Position numbers and translations under genes: made by a program
The notes under the pieces: generated by a model
What the model was told of the DNA's origin: nothing
What the model saw: only the letters and a program-made list of their open reading frames with translations
Database searches by the model: none
In this document: in pieces, positions 21,590-33,500 of the stretch
Position numbering within the stretch: the stretch's first letter is position 1
Layout of the letters: every line of letters begins with the position of its first letter
NCBI RefSeq assembly: GCF_000208925.1
Contig: NW_001914986.1
Location: forward strand, 1 to 46,886
DNA: 46,886 nucleotides
Source: Entamoeba histolytica HM-1:IMSS
Taxonomy: Eukaryota > Evosea > Mastigamoebida > Endamoebidae
Direction: 5' to 3'

Positions 21590-22290
21590 ATATTATATGA
21601 TAACTAGATTGTTCTTCTTCTAATGTGCTGCCAGAATTTCCTGTGTAAAACATTAAGTCTTTCATAGTTTTGATTATGATTGTTCGTAGGATTTTGGGGA
21701 AGTCTAATTTTAATTTCAGTGTTTTTAATCTTCTTACTGACTCTTTGTGTATTAATCCATTTATTGATAATATTACAGGTATTATTTCTACATATATTAT
21801 TTCTCTATTGTTTCTTAATTTCTCTTGTAAATCTTTATATTTATTTATTTTATGAATATAATTTAATTCTAAATTATTATCCTGATATATAGCAACATCT
21901 ATAATATATCATTTCTTTTCTGTAATATTTTGATATTATATATCTGGTCTTCTATCATTGAATGCATTGTCACTAACCAATAAATCTTTATTGTAAGTTA
22001 TTACCATTTCATCATTATTAATACATTTAGGAGGATTACTAAAATCAATTGAATCAAATTCATTAAATAGTGTAATTAATATCTGTTTATATATTTGTTT
22101 ACATACATAAGAGTATTTGAGATTTAATACTTCCATTCATACTTACTCCTTCTTGCATTTTTACTATTTGGAGAAATGAATTTCTTTTTATATTTAATGA
22201 CACACATGTTGTTATTGTTAATTTCTTATCATTAAAAGTGCAATTTGCATTTCATATATATTCACCACATTTCTTTCCATTCTTTTAAAT
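21590..22290 (-). mobile_element. LINE fragment, 3' part of ORF2 (endonuclease end)
   Basis: Read on the minus strand, this matches the 3' third of the LINE at 2770-6900. Near 22170 a segment translating to FLQIVKMQEG corresponds to FLQLTKMQDG of the larger copy. From 22136 down, a 66-codon frame ends in RRPDI, followed after stops by YIIDVA, together the PD...D endonuclease signature. Then comes IPVILSINGLIHKES, close to IPVIISINGLVNKES in the larger copy. The zinc motif between these blocks is missing, so about 100 bp were deleted. The C-terminus differs in sequence from the larger copy, suggesting a different LINE subfamily. Broken by stops and not functional. Confidence 0.75.
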
Positions 22291-22631
22291 ATATCTTCTT
22301 TGGTACATAATCAATATAAGATTAAAATTATGAAAATAATAATATTTCAGTAAAATCTAAACCGTAATTAATAATACAGATAATATTTACTATTATCATA
22401 TTAAATAAAACCCAATAAGAAGAATGAAATGGTTAAGAACAATGAGTTATTAATAACTAATCATATCAGATAATTAAAAATATAATGTAACCAAAATAAA
22501 AATTAATTTAATCAAACAATTTTAAAGATAACTTAAAGAAATTATTGATAATTAAAACTAACCTTATATTTTTCCATAAAATGAATCAATTATATTTTTT
22601 TTGAATTAAATAATATTTTCATGACTACCTT
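22291..22631. other. AT-rich spacer downstream of Sam50
   Basis: No gene or motif recognised. It separates the end of the minus-strand Sam50 gene from the LINE fragment. Confidence 0.5.
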
Positions 22632-23870
22632 TTAAAATGAAGTGGTTATTTGGAATGACACCTTTTCATCATATTCTTTATATAATAATGGGTATGTAAA
22701 ATTAAATTCAATATTATTTAAAGAAACCCCAACTCCACAACTAGAATTAATACAATCAAAACACTTTTTTCCTTGTACTTTTGCAAATGATAATAATCCA
22801 AAATTTAGATATCCAAAGATACTAGTATTTATTCCAATTGGAAGTCTATAATGAACCATTTCTTGAAACGTTGCAATAAAATCTCCTCCTAAATGTTTTT
22901 CTTTTTTGTCTCCATGACATCCTCTATTTCTAAATCCTCTTAATTCATTTCCTCCTAAATAATAATATTCTGACATTCTAACCCACTTTGGACTTATCTA
23001 TTCTTTAATTTTTTTTCTTTTAGTCTTACATTTATCTTAATTAAATATATAATTATACTATTAACAAACAATCATTCCAACATGCATTTGGCTTGTTAAC
23101 CAACATCTTTTCCATTCATCTGTAATAAATTTCATTATTATGTTTGGCTTCATAAATAAATTCTCATTATATACTCCAATCATATTTTTAATTAAATACT
23201 CTAAGTGAATCCATTTCTTCTTCTTCTTTCCTTTTAGTGTTGTTTCAATACTATATTCCATCTTATTACTTCCATCAATTATTTCATGTGGAATTCCTTC
23301 TAAACTATTATCTGCTTTTGCTGTAGTTTTATTACACCTTTCTCTAAATGTAACACTCAAGTATTTTCTCTGGTATTTAATTTCTGTACACATATTATTC
23401 TCTTCATGAACAAATGGAAATGTTTCTTCATATTCTTCATGACAAATACCCATTGAAAACAAATGCATCTCTTTATTAAAATAATAAGGAATTCCTATAT
23501 TAAATGATGGTTTAGGTATTGTCAATTTTCCTCCTTGCATTCTTGTTGTCATTGCAATTTCTCCATGTATTCCACTTTCTAAATAATTATTAATTTCACC
23601 TATTCCTGATATTTCAATATTATTTGATTGGTCTATAGAAGTTCCTATTTTCATAGTTATTGGTTTACTTATTTCATATTCTTTACCTCTTAATGCAACT
23701 GACTTCTTTTTCATTTGGATTATTTTTAATTCTTCTAATCTTTTAATAACCTCTTCTTCATCACAGCTTTTAAATAATTCATAGAAATGTCTTTGTGTTG
23801 TACTTGGTATTTCTTTCATTTCTTTATCATTTATTTGTTCTTCTTGTTTATTCAATACTTTGTTATACAT
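22632..23870 (-). CDS. Sam50/Tob55, mitosomal outer-membrane beta-barrel assembly protein
   Basis: Two frames joined by a 72-nt intron (22998-23069) give 388 residues. Exon 1 encodes 267 residues with a short charged N-terminal region, perhaps a reduced POTRA, and the first half of a barrel (about 75 on, with ...NNIEISGIGEINNYLESG...). Exon 2 encodes the Omp85/D15 C-terminal core: YYYLGGNELRGFRNRG, the LRGF-type loop motif that plugs the pore, then alternating beta strands with GVGVSL and a final aromatic beta-signal-like end, VSFQITTSF. Sam50 inserts beta-barrel proteins such as Tom40 into the outer membrane. A Sam50 has been reported for the Entamoeba mitosome, which fits. The protein is shorter than the roughly 470 residues of animal Sam50. 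It is divergent from PheRS alpha. Confidence 0.8.
22998..23069 (-). other. intron, 72 nt, in Sam50
   Basis: It starts GTTTGT and ends GAATAG on the minus strand. It is phase 0 and joins ...HVGMI to ISPKWVRMSEYYYLGG without a stop. The ATG inside exon 2 (MSEYYY) would otherwise look like a false gene start, so a single-exon gene caller would split this gene in two. Confidence 0.8.
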
Positions 23871-23993
23871 AACATTTAATTAAAAATATCAAAAATACAT
23901 GGTGCCACATAAATGATTATTAATGACTTTTTTATGAAAAAATGAAAAAAACCCTAAAAAAAAGATTGAACTTCATCTTACGAGAAAAGAATT
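23871..23993. promoter_or_regulatory. 123-bp divergent promoter, Sam50 / PheRS alpha
   Basis: Only 123 bp lie between the two start codons. On the PheRS side there is ACCCTAAA at 23951-23958 and ATTGAACT at 23965-23972, the second resembling the Entamoeba GAAC core-promoter element. A similar pair occurs in front of the eS24 gene. No TATA-like element was clear for Sam50. Confidence 0.45.
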
Positions 23994-25475
23994 ATGTCAG
24001 CAAAAGATCTCATCCTTTCTAGTCTTGAAAAAGAACCACAAATTGAATCAGCTTATGAGTTTGCTGAAAAAAATAAACTTGCATATGACAACAGTTTTAT
24101 TGGTGCAATTAGATCACTTGATGCTGCTGGTATTATTATTTCAGAGATGAAGAAAGTAACTAAACAAACTGTTTCAGCAAATGCTGAAGATGTATTAAAG
24201 AATGGGTCAGAAGAATTTAGATTATTTAATTTAATTAAAAAAGAAGGAACACCTAAAGCTGAAGTTGAACATTTACCATTTTACAGAACTGGATTTGCTG
24301 AGGCAATGAAATTAAAATTAATAAAGATTAATGGACCTAATTTAATTAGGATTGTTGATACTTTTGAAGATTCAATTCAAAAATCACTTAAAGAAGTTCT
24401 TGGTGGAAGAGTTGCTACAAAGAATGAAGAGGTTATTTTCAAAAGAAGAAAGTTTTTAAGACAAGAGACTATTACTGATTATGTATTAAAACAAGGACCT
24501 TCTTTTAATAAAAGATCTAAACCAGTTGCTAATTTAACTGCAGAAATGTTATTAAATGGAAGTTGGAAAGATGCAAATTGGAAGGAATATAATTTTAATG
24601 CACTTGGAGTATATCCAAAAGGAGGTTCAAGACATCAGTTATCAAAAGTTAGAATGAATTTCAAAAATATATTCTTAGAAATGGGTTTTGAAGAAATGAA
24701 AACTGATATGTATGTTGAAAGTTCATTTTGGAATTTTGATTCTTTATATCAACCACAACAACATCCAGCACGTGATGCCCAAGACACATTCTTCTTAAGT
24801 GAACCAGCAACAACATCATCAGCTGATATGAATCCTGATTATGTTGCAAAAGTTAAGAAGGTTCATACAACTGGTGATTTTGGATCAATTGGATGGAGAT
24901 CTGATTGGAAAGTTGAAGAAGCTCAAAAAACTATTTTAAGAACACACACAACAGCTGTTAGCAGCAGAACACTTGCTAAATTAGCTGCTGATGCTATTGC
25001 TAAAGGAGAACCATTCAAACCAATAAAATGTTTTTCTATTGATAGAGTTTTCAGAAATGAAACTGTAGATCAAACTCACTTGGCTGAATTCCATCAAATT
25101 GAAGGATTTATTGCTGATAGAAATATTGGATTACCTCAATTAATTGCTGTTATTAGAGAATTCTTCACTAAGATGGGATTGCCTGATGTTAGATTTAAAC
25201 CAGCATACAATCCATATACTGAACCATCAATGGAAATATTTGCTTATCATCCTGGATTAGGAAAATTTGTTGAAGTTGGTAATTCAGGTGTGTTTAGACC
25301 AGAAATGTTAAGAACAATGGGAGTACCAGAAGATATTACTGTTATCGCTTGGGGATTTGGTTTAGAAAGACCAACTATGATTTCTTATGGTATTAAATCT
25401 ATCAGATCAATTTTCGGTCCAAAAACCGATTTAGACTTCATTAAGAATAGTGAAATTTGCACTTATGGTATCTAA
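23994..25475 (+). CDS. phenylalanine-tRNA ligase alpha subunit
   Basis: Cytosolic PheRS alpha charges tRNA-Phe with phenylalanine as part of an alpha2-beta2 enzyme; the beta subunit is not in this window. At 493 residues it has normal length for a eukaryotic alpha subunit. Residues 1-150 form the winged-helix tRNA-binding region. The class II synthetase core follows: motif 1 around [15 protein letters not shown] (about 252-268), motif 2 as [20 protein letters not shown] (about 347-366), an active-site stretch EFHQIEGF, and motif 3 as [11 protein letters not shown] (near 452-462). The start fits, with a GAAC-like element 22 nt upstream. A stem-loop follows immediately after the stop. Confidence 0.95.
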   Translation: MSAKDLILSSLEKEPQIESAYEFAEKNKLAYDNSFIGAIRSLDAAGIIISEMKKVTKQTVSANAEDVLKNGSEEFRLFNLIKKEGTPKAEVEHLPFYRTGFAEAMKLKLIKINGPNLIRIVDTFEDSIQKSLKEVLGGRVATKNEEVIFKRRKFLRQETITDYVLKQGPSFNKRSKPVANLTAEMLLNGSWKDANWKEYNFNALGVYPKGGSRHQLSKVRMNFKNIFLEMGFEEMKTDMYVESSFWNFDSLYQPQQHPARDAQDTFFLSEPATTSSADMNPDYVAKVKKVHTTGDFGSIGWRSDWKVEEAQKTILRTHTTAVSSRTLAKLAADAIAKGEPFKPIKCFSIDRVFRNETVDQTHLAEFHQIEGFIADRNIGLPQLIAVIREFFTKMGLPDVRFKPAYNPYTEPSMEIFAYHPGLGKFVEVGNSGVFRPEMLRTMGVPEDITVIAWGFGLERPTMISYGIKSIRSIFGPKTDLDFIKNSEICTYGI

Positions 25476-25477
25476 TC

Positions 25478-25498
25478 ATTAACGAGTATTTCGTTAAT
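25478..25498 (+). other. perfect 8-bp stem-loop in the 3' UTR of PheRS alpha
   Basis: ATTAACGA pairs with TCGTTAAT around a 5-nt loop (GTATT), beginning 3 nt after the stop codon and followed by a T-rich run. It may help 3' end formation or mRNA stability, or be chance in AT-rich DNA, though it includes two CG steps, which are rare here. Confidence 0.5.
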
Positions 25499-25701
25499 TT
25501 AAATTTTTTTAATATTTTTCTCAAAATGTAACGTGTGTTTTATTATGTAAGTTAAAATAAAATATAATACACTTGTTTCATTAACTATAAGAAGTGATGA
25601 AGAGAATAAAGAAATAAAAGAACAAGATGAAATAACAAATAAAACAAGTAATAATGAAAAACAATAAACAAAATGATGAAATGAAATTTTAATTAATTTT
25701 C

Positions 25702-26073
25702 TTATTCTTCTTTTTGTGTTTTATGTTTTTCTTCATTATCTGATGGAGATGTGGTTGTTATTTCTTGTGCTAATTTGATGACTATCTTTTCTTCACTTGT
25801 TCTTTCCCATTTTCTTCTTTTCCACCATGGAATGATATACTTTTCAATGACTATTACAACACCTATAATTCCTCCTCCAATCCCAATCATCCACATCAAA
25901 TATTTCAATCCTGAATAAACAACTACCTCTTTACTCATCATCTCTTGAACTTCTTCTTCTTTCAACCCTTTTCCAATTAAAAATTGTAGTTTTGTATCAT
26001 ATGACAACTTTTGTACTTCACTATTCTGTAAAAATTTCTTCACTCGCTCTTTCATTTCTTCTTTCTCTTCCAT
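25702..26073 (-). CDS. short Pex14-like peroxisomal docking protein
   Basis: The 123-residue protein opens with the Pex14 N-terminal fold. Residues about 10-48 read RVKKFLQNSEV...FLIGKGLKEEEV, matching the three-helix domain whose two Phe residues bind WxxxF/Y motifs of the import receptor Pex5. A hydrophobic segment at about 56-78 (with GIGGGIIGVVIV) is followed by a basic WWKRRKW, as in the membrane region of Pex14. The tail is acidic and short. Pex14 docks Pex5 with cargo at the peroxisome membrane. Anaerobic peroxisomes with a small set of peroxins have been described in E. histolytica, so this is probably its Pex14. It lacks the long coiled-coil region of animal and yeast Pex14. Confidence 0.75.
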   Translation of the reverse strand: MEEKEEMKERVKKFLQNSEVQKLSYDTKLQFLIGKGLKEEEVQEMMSKEVVVYSGLKYLMWMIGIGGGIIGVVIVIEKYIIPWWKRRKWERTSEEKIVIKLAQEITTTSPSDNEEKHKTQKEE

Positions 26074-26135
26074 TTCGTTTCTTTTTCTTTATAAAGTAAT
26101 ATTATTAATAAAAAAGAAAAAACCCAAAACTAAAT

Positions 26136-27279
26136 TTATAATAAATCTTCAGAAGAATCTCCCTTAGATGATACTCCAAGTTCAATTCCAAAGTCTGTGT
26201 GTTGACTCAGACTGGAATGTGATGAATTATCTACTAATTGAAGGAGTTGTAGTGAATTTTTAGTAGAACTTTCTCTGAGAGATTCATTAAGACTTTCTAT
26301 ACTATCACTTCTTGATAATGATTGTTGGGTTAATGTAATAGGTTGATGACTAGGGCGATGAGATTTTTGAGAAGACTTCTTTTTTCTATCTTGTTTTCTG
26401 AAGAGAATAACTTCCCATTTTTTAAACAAACGTTTCTTTTCAGTTTCTAAGTTCATTCTTAAATCATAACTAAGAGAAAAGGTATTAATTTGAGAAGAGG
26501 TGGTTGGAGAAAGTGATAATGGTTTTAAGAACATATTAAAAGGGATTGTTATAAGGTCTTCTGGTGACCCATCCATAACTTCAAGAGTAAATACTTTTGT
26601 TTCAATTACTTCTTGTTCAAAACGTTCTTTACGAATAAGAACAAGATTTACTTGTTCAATAGGATTTTCAAGATTAACCTCCTCAAATAAAATCTTTCCT
26701 TTTATAATTCCTTTTGTATCAAACACGTTTGAATTGATTTCTACTTTAAGTTTAAGGTTTGGTTGAGTTATTTCATCAACTATGGGATTACCTTTTATAC
26801 CAGAAGAATATGTTTTAATAAAAAGGTCAACAATCCCAATAGGAGGTATTTGAATTATTTGCGATATCTTTGAACTTTTTAGAAATTCAGCTTTTAAGCA
26901 ATAAGATATTTGAATGTTATTACTTAGGTAACTGTCGAAAGGAGCGTTGAGAGTTAAATTAAATGGAAAATTTGTTGCATCTTCTATTTTGCCTGGGGGT
27001 GTAAGAAGTGATGTTTGTGTATGAAATTGAATTACTTTACCTCTTTCATCTATTTGATAAGATTATATAAAATATCAAGAAGTAAAACAAACGGTTTGTA
27101 CCAATAAAAAGTAATTGTAAACCAGAATGAATGAATGGTTTAGAAGGTTTAGAAATATAAACTGTTCCAGATATTTTTTCGTTTTTTGAAAGAGTAATGA
27201 GAGTTTTTTTTTCATTTTTGTTTCTAAGCGTTGTCTTTGGATATGATAATTCTTTGTTTAAATGAATAGTAACATCCAT
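26136..27279 (-). CDS. Vps26, retromer arrestin-fold subunit
   Basis: Exon 1 (27093-27279) and exon 2 (26136-27049) are joined across a 43-nt intron, giving 366 residues. The N-terminal arrestin half has ISGTVYISKP...FIHSGLQLLFIG, matching the gE-SG-V...H-G-I pattern of Vps26. The C-terminal half reads LEVMDGSPEDLITIPFNMFL, then LSPT, FSLSYDL and FKKWEVILFRK, the most conserved block of the family. The last 90 residues are a Ser-rich, probably disordered tail. Vps26 joins Vps35 and Vps29 to sort cargo from endosomes. E. histolytica retromer is known as a Rab7A effector. The paralogue VPS26C/DSCR3 is possible, but the MDG.P..IP...FL block fits classical Vps26. It is divergent from GCN1. Confidence 0.8.
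27050..27092 (-). other. intron, 43 nt, in Vps26
   Basis: It starts GTTTGT and ends AAATAG. Splicing is phase 1 and restores the arrestin fold (...LLFIGTN-H-ERGKVIQFHT...). Without it, the frame reads into a hydrophobic stretch and stops. It is the shortest of the four introns here. Confidence 0.82.
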
Positions 27280-27500
27280 ATGCTAAGAGTAAATTGTAAC
27301 AAAAGATAAAAGGAATTTTTGTATTTTCATAGAACGCAAAAAATAAAAAAAGGAATTTTTCGAAAAACAAAAAGAAAATCACAATATTTTTTGTATTGAA
27401 AAATTTGTCAAAGAGAGTATGAAGTATAACATAAAAACCCTCACACGTAAGCTAATCAAAAGAAAAAATAAGAAAGGGAACAAGAAATGATTAGATAGAG
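27280..27500. promoter_or_regulatory. divergent promoter, Vps26 / GCN1
   Basis: A 221-bp AT-rich spacer separates the two start codons. AAAACCCT occurs about 65 nt before the GCN1 ATG, similar to the ACCCT word in front of PheRS alpha. No other element was clear. Confidence 0.4.
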
Positions 27501-30500
27501 ATGCAAGATAGAATAGACACTATCTTTAAAACTAATGAATCAGGTATTAAAGCAAGTACTGAAGATAAAAGAAAGAAAGCTATTGATTCTATCATTACAT
27601 TTAGTAAAGAAATTAAAAATGAAGAAGATAAGAAATATTTTTTAAATAAAATATTGACAGTCTACAAAAAGACATGTAGTGCAATTTATATGAAAATTGT
27701 TATTTCTAAAATTTTAAATGGATTAGAAACTACTTTTTGTACAAAAGAGCTTTCACAAGAATTTACTGAAAAATTTACAACAATCTTTTTAGGAGAGACT
27801 AATGATGAGTTACGTAAATTTTTATTTGGATTTGTTGCACATTTAATTCAATACAATGAAATTATTCCAACCAAAATTCAACAAATGATTCAATCATTAA
27901 ATACATTAAAAGAACCATTAAAATCAATTTTTATAGCAGAACTTCCTAAAATGTTAGGATTACCTGATACTTCAAAATTAGCTCAAGTTAATTTAACAGG
28001 ATATTTTGCATCAGAAATTAATTTAGTAAAGTCTCCAAAAAATACACCAAAAACAACTATTATTGCATTTAGGTATTTATTAGCATATTACAGACAACCA
28101 GAAGTAAAACAATGTGAAGTATTAGAAAGTCAATTATTCTCTTCATTTGCAAAAGCTCTTAAAGTTTATTCTTCACCTGAATTTTTAGCTTTAATTCAAG
28201 AAGATGGATATAAACATCAATTGAGTGAATTACTTTTTGATGTTTGTCATTTAAATTGTATTCCAAATATTTGTGAATGTGAAGAAGATATTAAAAAGAT
28301 TTTACCATTTTTACTTGACAGAAGAAATATTAAAAAATTTTTTAAAAGTACATCAACTACATCAATGTCTTCATTATTGATTCATCTTGTTTTTGATAGT
28401 ATAATGAAAGATAAAAAAGCTGTATTTGATAAATTAGTTATTGGTAATATTTGTAATTTAATGAATTCATTTGTTTCAGAGAAAGTTGATGAAGCTGAAA
28501 TTCCATTGTTATTTATTATTTCATCAGTTCTTCCACCAAAAAGAAAATTATTCAATAAGTTTGTGTTTAAAATTGTTCATCCAACAACAAAAAGTTTTGA
28601 AATAGTAAAACAATTTGTTATTGGTAATTTTGATTTAATATTTAATAAAATTATGGAATTACTTCAAACTAATTATACAAATAAATATTTACTTCATTCA
28701 TATTATAAATTACTTTGGTTTGTTCAAAAGTTTAATGATGAAAGAGAAACTGGACATGAAATTGTTGTTAAATTCTGCCAAGAAATAGAAAAAATGAATG
28801 AGACAAGTAAATTCTTCTGTAAATTATTTATAGATACTATTAAGAAGAATGTTAATTTATTTGAAAAAGAAGTTTTGTATATTGTTAGATGTTGTAATGA
28901 AATTAGTAATAAAAAAGATAAAGAAACTGCATTAACAATTTTACTTGCTATTAGTAATTGTTTAGATACTATTGTTTTAGCATATAAAGAAAAATTAGTT
29001 TATTCATATTTCTTATTAAATGAAGGTCTTGGAGAAGATGAAAAACAAGAAAGAGTTATTTATGATAATGTTAAAGAAATTTTATCTTCTTTATCAGAAG
29101 AATTAGAACAACCATTAAATTCAGCAACATTTTGTTTATTAATGCCAATCTTTAGATGGGTCATTTCTAAAAAAGATAAAACAACAGAAATTGTTAAACC
29201 ACAAAATCAGACAATGAAATTATTACAAATGCATTGTGAAGAAATAACAAATCAATACCCAATTTTAGAGATTGCACAACTTTTAAATAGTATTATTTTA
29301 GTTATTCCTCGTTTTGTTCAAAAGACATTAACCTGTTTAGAACAAATTGTTAAAGTTTCAGATAATAAAACACTTCAATATTTCTTTAATAACTTATTAA
29401 GTGAAGAAGAAAATACTAGAAGATATAATGCTGTTGCTTTAGATAGAAGTAAAGCATATTTGAGAGCTAAAAAAATTGATCATGAAGAGTTATGTAAATT
29501 ATATCTTGGAGGACATGATCAAATTAAAGATGTTTCTAACGCATGTAGATCAGTTATGAAAACTATTCATTTGTATTGTGAAGAACCTGGTGTTGAAGTA
29601 AAAATTCCAGAAGATTTCAGAATTCCAGACCAAAGTTTTGTTGAATATTATAAAAAAGATGAAATTTGCTTAAATGAAAATATTGATATTCAAGACATGA
29701 TTGCTACTTCCATTTATTCTATTGCTAAGATTGGAAAATATAATTGTGGAGAATTATTGAAAGTTACAATGAATGAGTATGACAACAGTTTCCCAGATAT
29801 TACTTTAGTACCAGGTATTGCTAAAGATTATCTTATTATCAGAAGTAAATTCTTAAGAAGAAGATTTTGCACATTTGTAATTATGAAATTAGGAGGATTA
29901 TGTTCTGTGGAAGACATGAAAGAATTACTTCCATTTGCTATTAAGAAACTTACTAATGATGAAGAGCCAATTCCAGAATTAGTTGAAGAACAAGGAGAAA
30001 ATATGTTCGCCAGTAGAAGTAGAGAAGAAGCTGAGCAAATTTATGATATTTTAGTAAGTATTAAAAAAGAAAAAGGAAAGAAGAATGATAAAGAAATAGA
30101 AATGGTTGGATTATTCTTTGGAATGATTGCTAAATATTTGGAACGAGATAATCCTAAGTTCAATGATATTATTCAACAATTAAGAGATTTATCAGTTAAA
30201 CCATCTTTAGAAGTTCAAATGGCAGTTTGTAATTGTTTTGCAAATATTACAGATATTCCCAATGTTCAAGGTATGTTAGAAAAGATGTATGCTCAATGTT
30301 TAAGACAAAAGAATTTTGAAATTAAAAGGGGAATTGCATATTCAATTGCTGGGATTTGCAAGGCACATGGATTAGGAGTTATGTTTACATGTAAATTTTA
30401 TGATAGATTTATTAAGAGACCATTAGAAAAATTTGATGTTGATAAAAAAGGAAAAAGATGTACTGAAGGAGAAAATTTAAATATTAATATGACAGCCTTA

Positions 30501-33500
30501 ATTTCATTACAATGTATTTGTGAAATTATGGGAGATATTTTTGAACCTTATATCATTGATATATTTAATTTAGTTAGACCTATTGTTAGTGAGGCAAATC
30601 AAGAATTAAGACTACAGGCTTCTGCTACTGTTAGGTCTATGAGTTCTGTTTTAACTCATCACGGTATTGGAGTTACAGTACCTCATTTAATCGATGGATT
30701 GAAATCAAATGAATGGAGAGAACGAAGAATTTCTTGTTTGTTATTAGGAGAAATGGCTAAACAAACAACTCATCAACTTGATGCTTATTTACCAAAGATT
30801 ATAACTCCATTAGTTAATTTGATGATTGATTCTGATGCTAACGTTAGTGAAGCAGCCAGTGAAGCATTAAATAATTTAGCTAGTGTTATTAAGAATCCTG
30901 AAATTTCATCACTTATCCCATCTATTCTTGATGCCTTAGAAAATCCACCACAAAACACACCAGAATTTTATGAACACTTTGAAAAGATGCAATTTACTCA
31001 CTTGATTGATTCTAGTTCTCTTGCATTAATTCATTACATTTTATTAAGAGGATTAAGTGATCCAACTCATTTAATTAGAGCTAAGTCTGGATTGTTGATA
31101 TCATCTTTAACTAATTTATGTGATGTAGATGATTTCCTTCCATATTTGGATATCTTTATTCCAGAATTGAAGAAAAATATTACTGATAATGATCCTGAAG
31201 TAAGAGCTGCTGCTTCTAATGCAATTGGTTCATTAATACAATTTGTTGGAGAACAAGCATTCCCAGGTGTTAAACAATGGATTATTGAAACATTACAATC
31301 TACAAAATCTACTGTTCATAGACTTGGTGCTGCACAAGCATTAGCTGAATATTATCGTGCAGTTGGAGAGGAACAATTAAGAGAAGATTTCAACTCTATT
31401 ACTAATTTAGAGAACCCAGTTATTACATCAAGACAGTCTGTCATGTACTTATTGTATTATTTCTGTTCTGCTCTTAAAGAAAGATTTAGTGATTTTATCG
31501 GAGAAGGATTATTACTTATTGTAAAGGGATTAAGTGATTCAAGTGAATTAGTTAGAGATGCAGCAATGAAAGCAGGTTCAGTTCTTGTAAGACAGTTTGG
31601 TAAGACTCATTTAAAGAAACTTCTTGAGACATTGGATAGTGCTATTTATAGTGATTCACCAAAAGTACAAGAGTGTGCAATTAACTTAATTGGAGAATTG
31701 CTTGAAGGAATGGTTGATACAAACGATGCTAGTTTGGAACCATATGTTCTTCTTAAGAGAAAGTTAGGATTAGAGAAAATTGGAGAATGTTTGGCTAATT
31801 TGTATCTGATTAGATTTGATGAAGAACATCAAATTTGTCAAAAGGCTACATTGGTATGGAAGAAGGTTATTATTAATGCAGGTAGGGCTCTTAGTGATTT
31901 GATTCCATATATTATGAAAATTGCAACCAAGAAGTTATGCCTTGAAGAGAAAGATCGAAAGAGAGCAGCACGTTGTCTTGGTGAATTAGTTGATTTATTT
32001 GAAAGTAAAATTGTTCAGGAATTAATTAAAACACTCCAAAGCCATTTGAACAGTAGTAATGAGTTAGATAGAATTGGTGCATGTAATGGTTTTGTTGAAG
32101 TTATAAGAAAAAGTTCATTAACAACATTTGAACAATTTAAAGGAGTATTACCACAATTAGTTGAATTAATGTGTGATGAAGTTGATGCTATTAGAGAAGA
32201 GTCTAATCATTTGTTTAATGTAATTATTAGAAAATATGATAAACCATCATTAGAAGCTATTCTTGATATTTTATTAGGATTTATTAATGATGAAGAACAA
32301 ATGCAAAAGGGAATTAGAGGACTTCAAATGATTATTGATAAGAATCATACTAATGAATTAATCTTTGAAACTTTGACACCAAAAGTACTTCAAGTACCAA
32401 TAACTATTGCCAACTGTAAACCATTAACTATTTTATGTAAGTCATCACAACAATTCTTCTTACAAAACTTCAGTCTTATTCTTCAACGAGGGTTTAATTC
32501 ATTAGCTAGTAAATATACAGAAGAAAGTTATTGTGAAAAGATTAGAAAGATGATGATTGAAATTTGTTTAGAATATCCATCTAAAGACAAATTATTTAGT
32601 ACTCTTGGAGATTATATTGCTTCATACCAACGATCAATTATTAAAATTGAAACACTACGTATTCTCTCATCCTATTTCAAGTTACAAACTACACAATCAA
32701 GTGTTGGAATGGATATAATTATCTCATTCTTAATGGGGTTAATTAGAAATGAAAAAGATCAAGACGTTGTTCCTTATGTCTGGGATTGTTTCGAACAAAT
32801 GCATATGAAAGTTACAAATGATAAGTATTACATTTATATTAATGCACTTGCACCAATGATTCAAGATGCTTGTCAAACACCAGAAACTGCTGTACTTGTA
32901 TTACCAAAAGATATTGGTCCATTGGTTAGAGTTGAAATTGATACACTTAAGAATGCTTTAACAGAAACAAAAGAACAAGCAATTAGATCATTAATATTCT
33001 TATTGAAAAAATACGAAAATGATTCGGAATTTACTAAACATAGAGATAATATACTTGGTCCATTGATTAATATTATTTCTAAACAATGTGAATCTTCTCA
33101 TAAGATTAAATTACTCACATTGTTACAAACTATTTTTGCTACTGCACAACATCGTGGAAAAGTCAAAACATTTGTATTACCAATTACAATTACTTTGAAC
33201 AAATTATTAAGTGAAGGAGATGAATCAGTTTGTAAAGTAGCTATTGAGATGTACAAGTATTTGATTGAATATGACCTTAAGATTGATACTTTATTGAAAG
33301 AAATTCAAAAAGGATTAAGTGGTGCAGGAACTAATTCTACTAAAATCAAAATTTATTTACAATTACTAATTACTTGTGTTGATACTATTGAACCAAAGAA
33401 ATGGAATGAAGGAAAAGAATTATGGGCAAAAACAAAAAAAGGTACAACTTGGGTTGTTGAAACATTATATTTTGATATTTATAATCAATGTTTCCAATTA

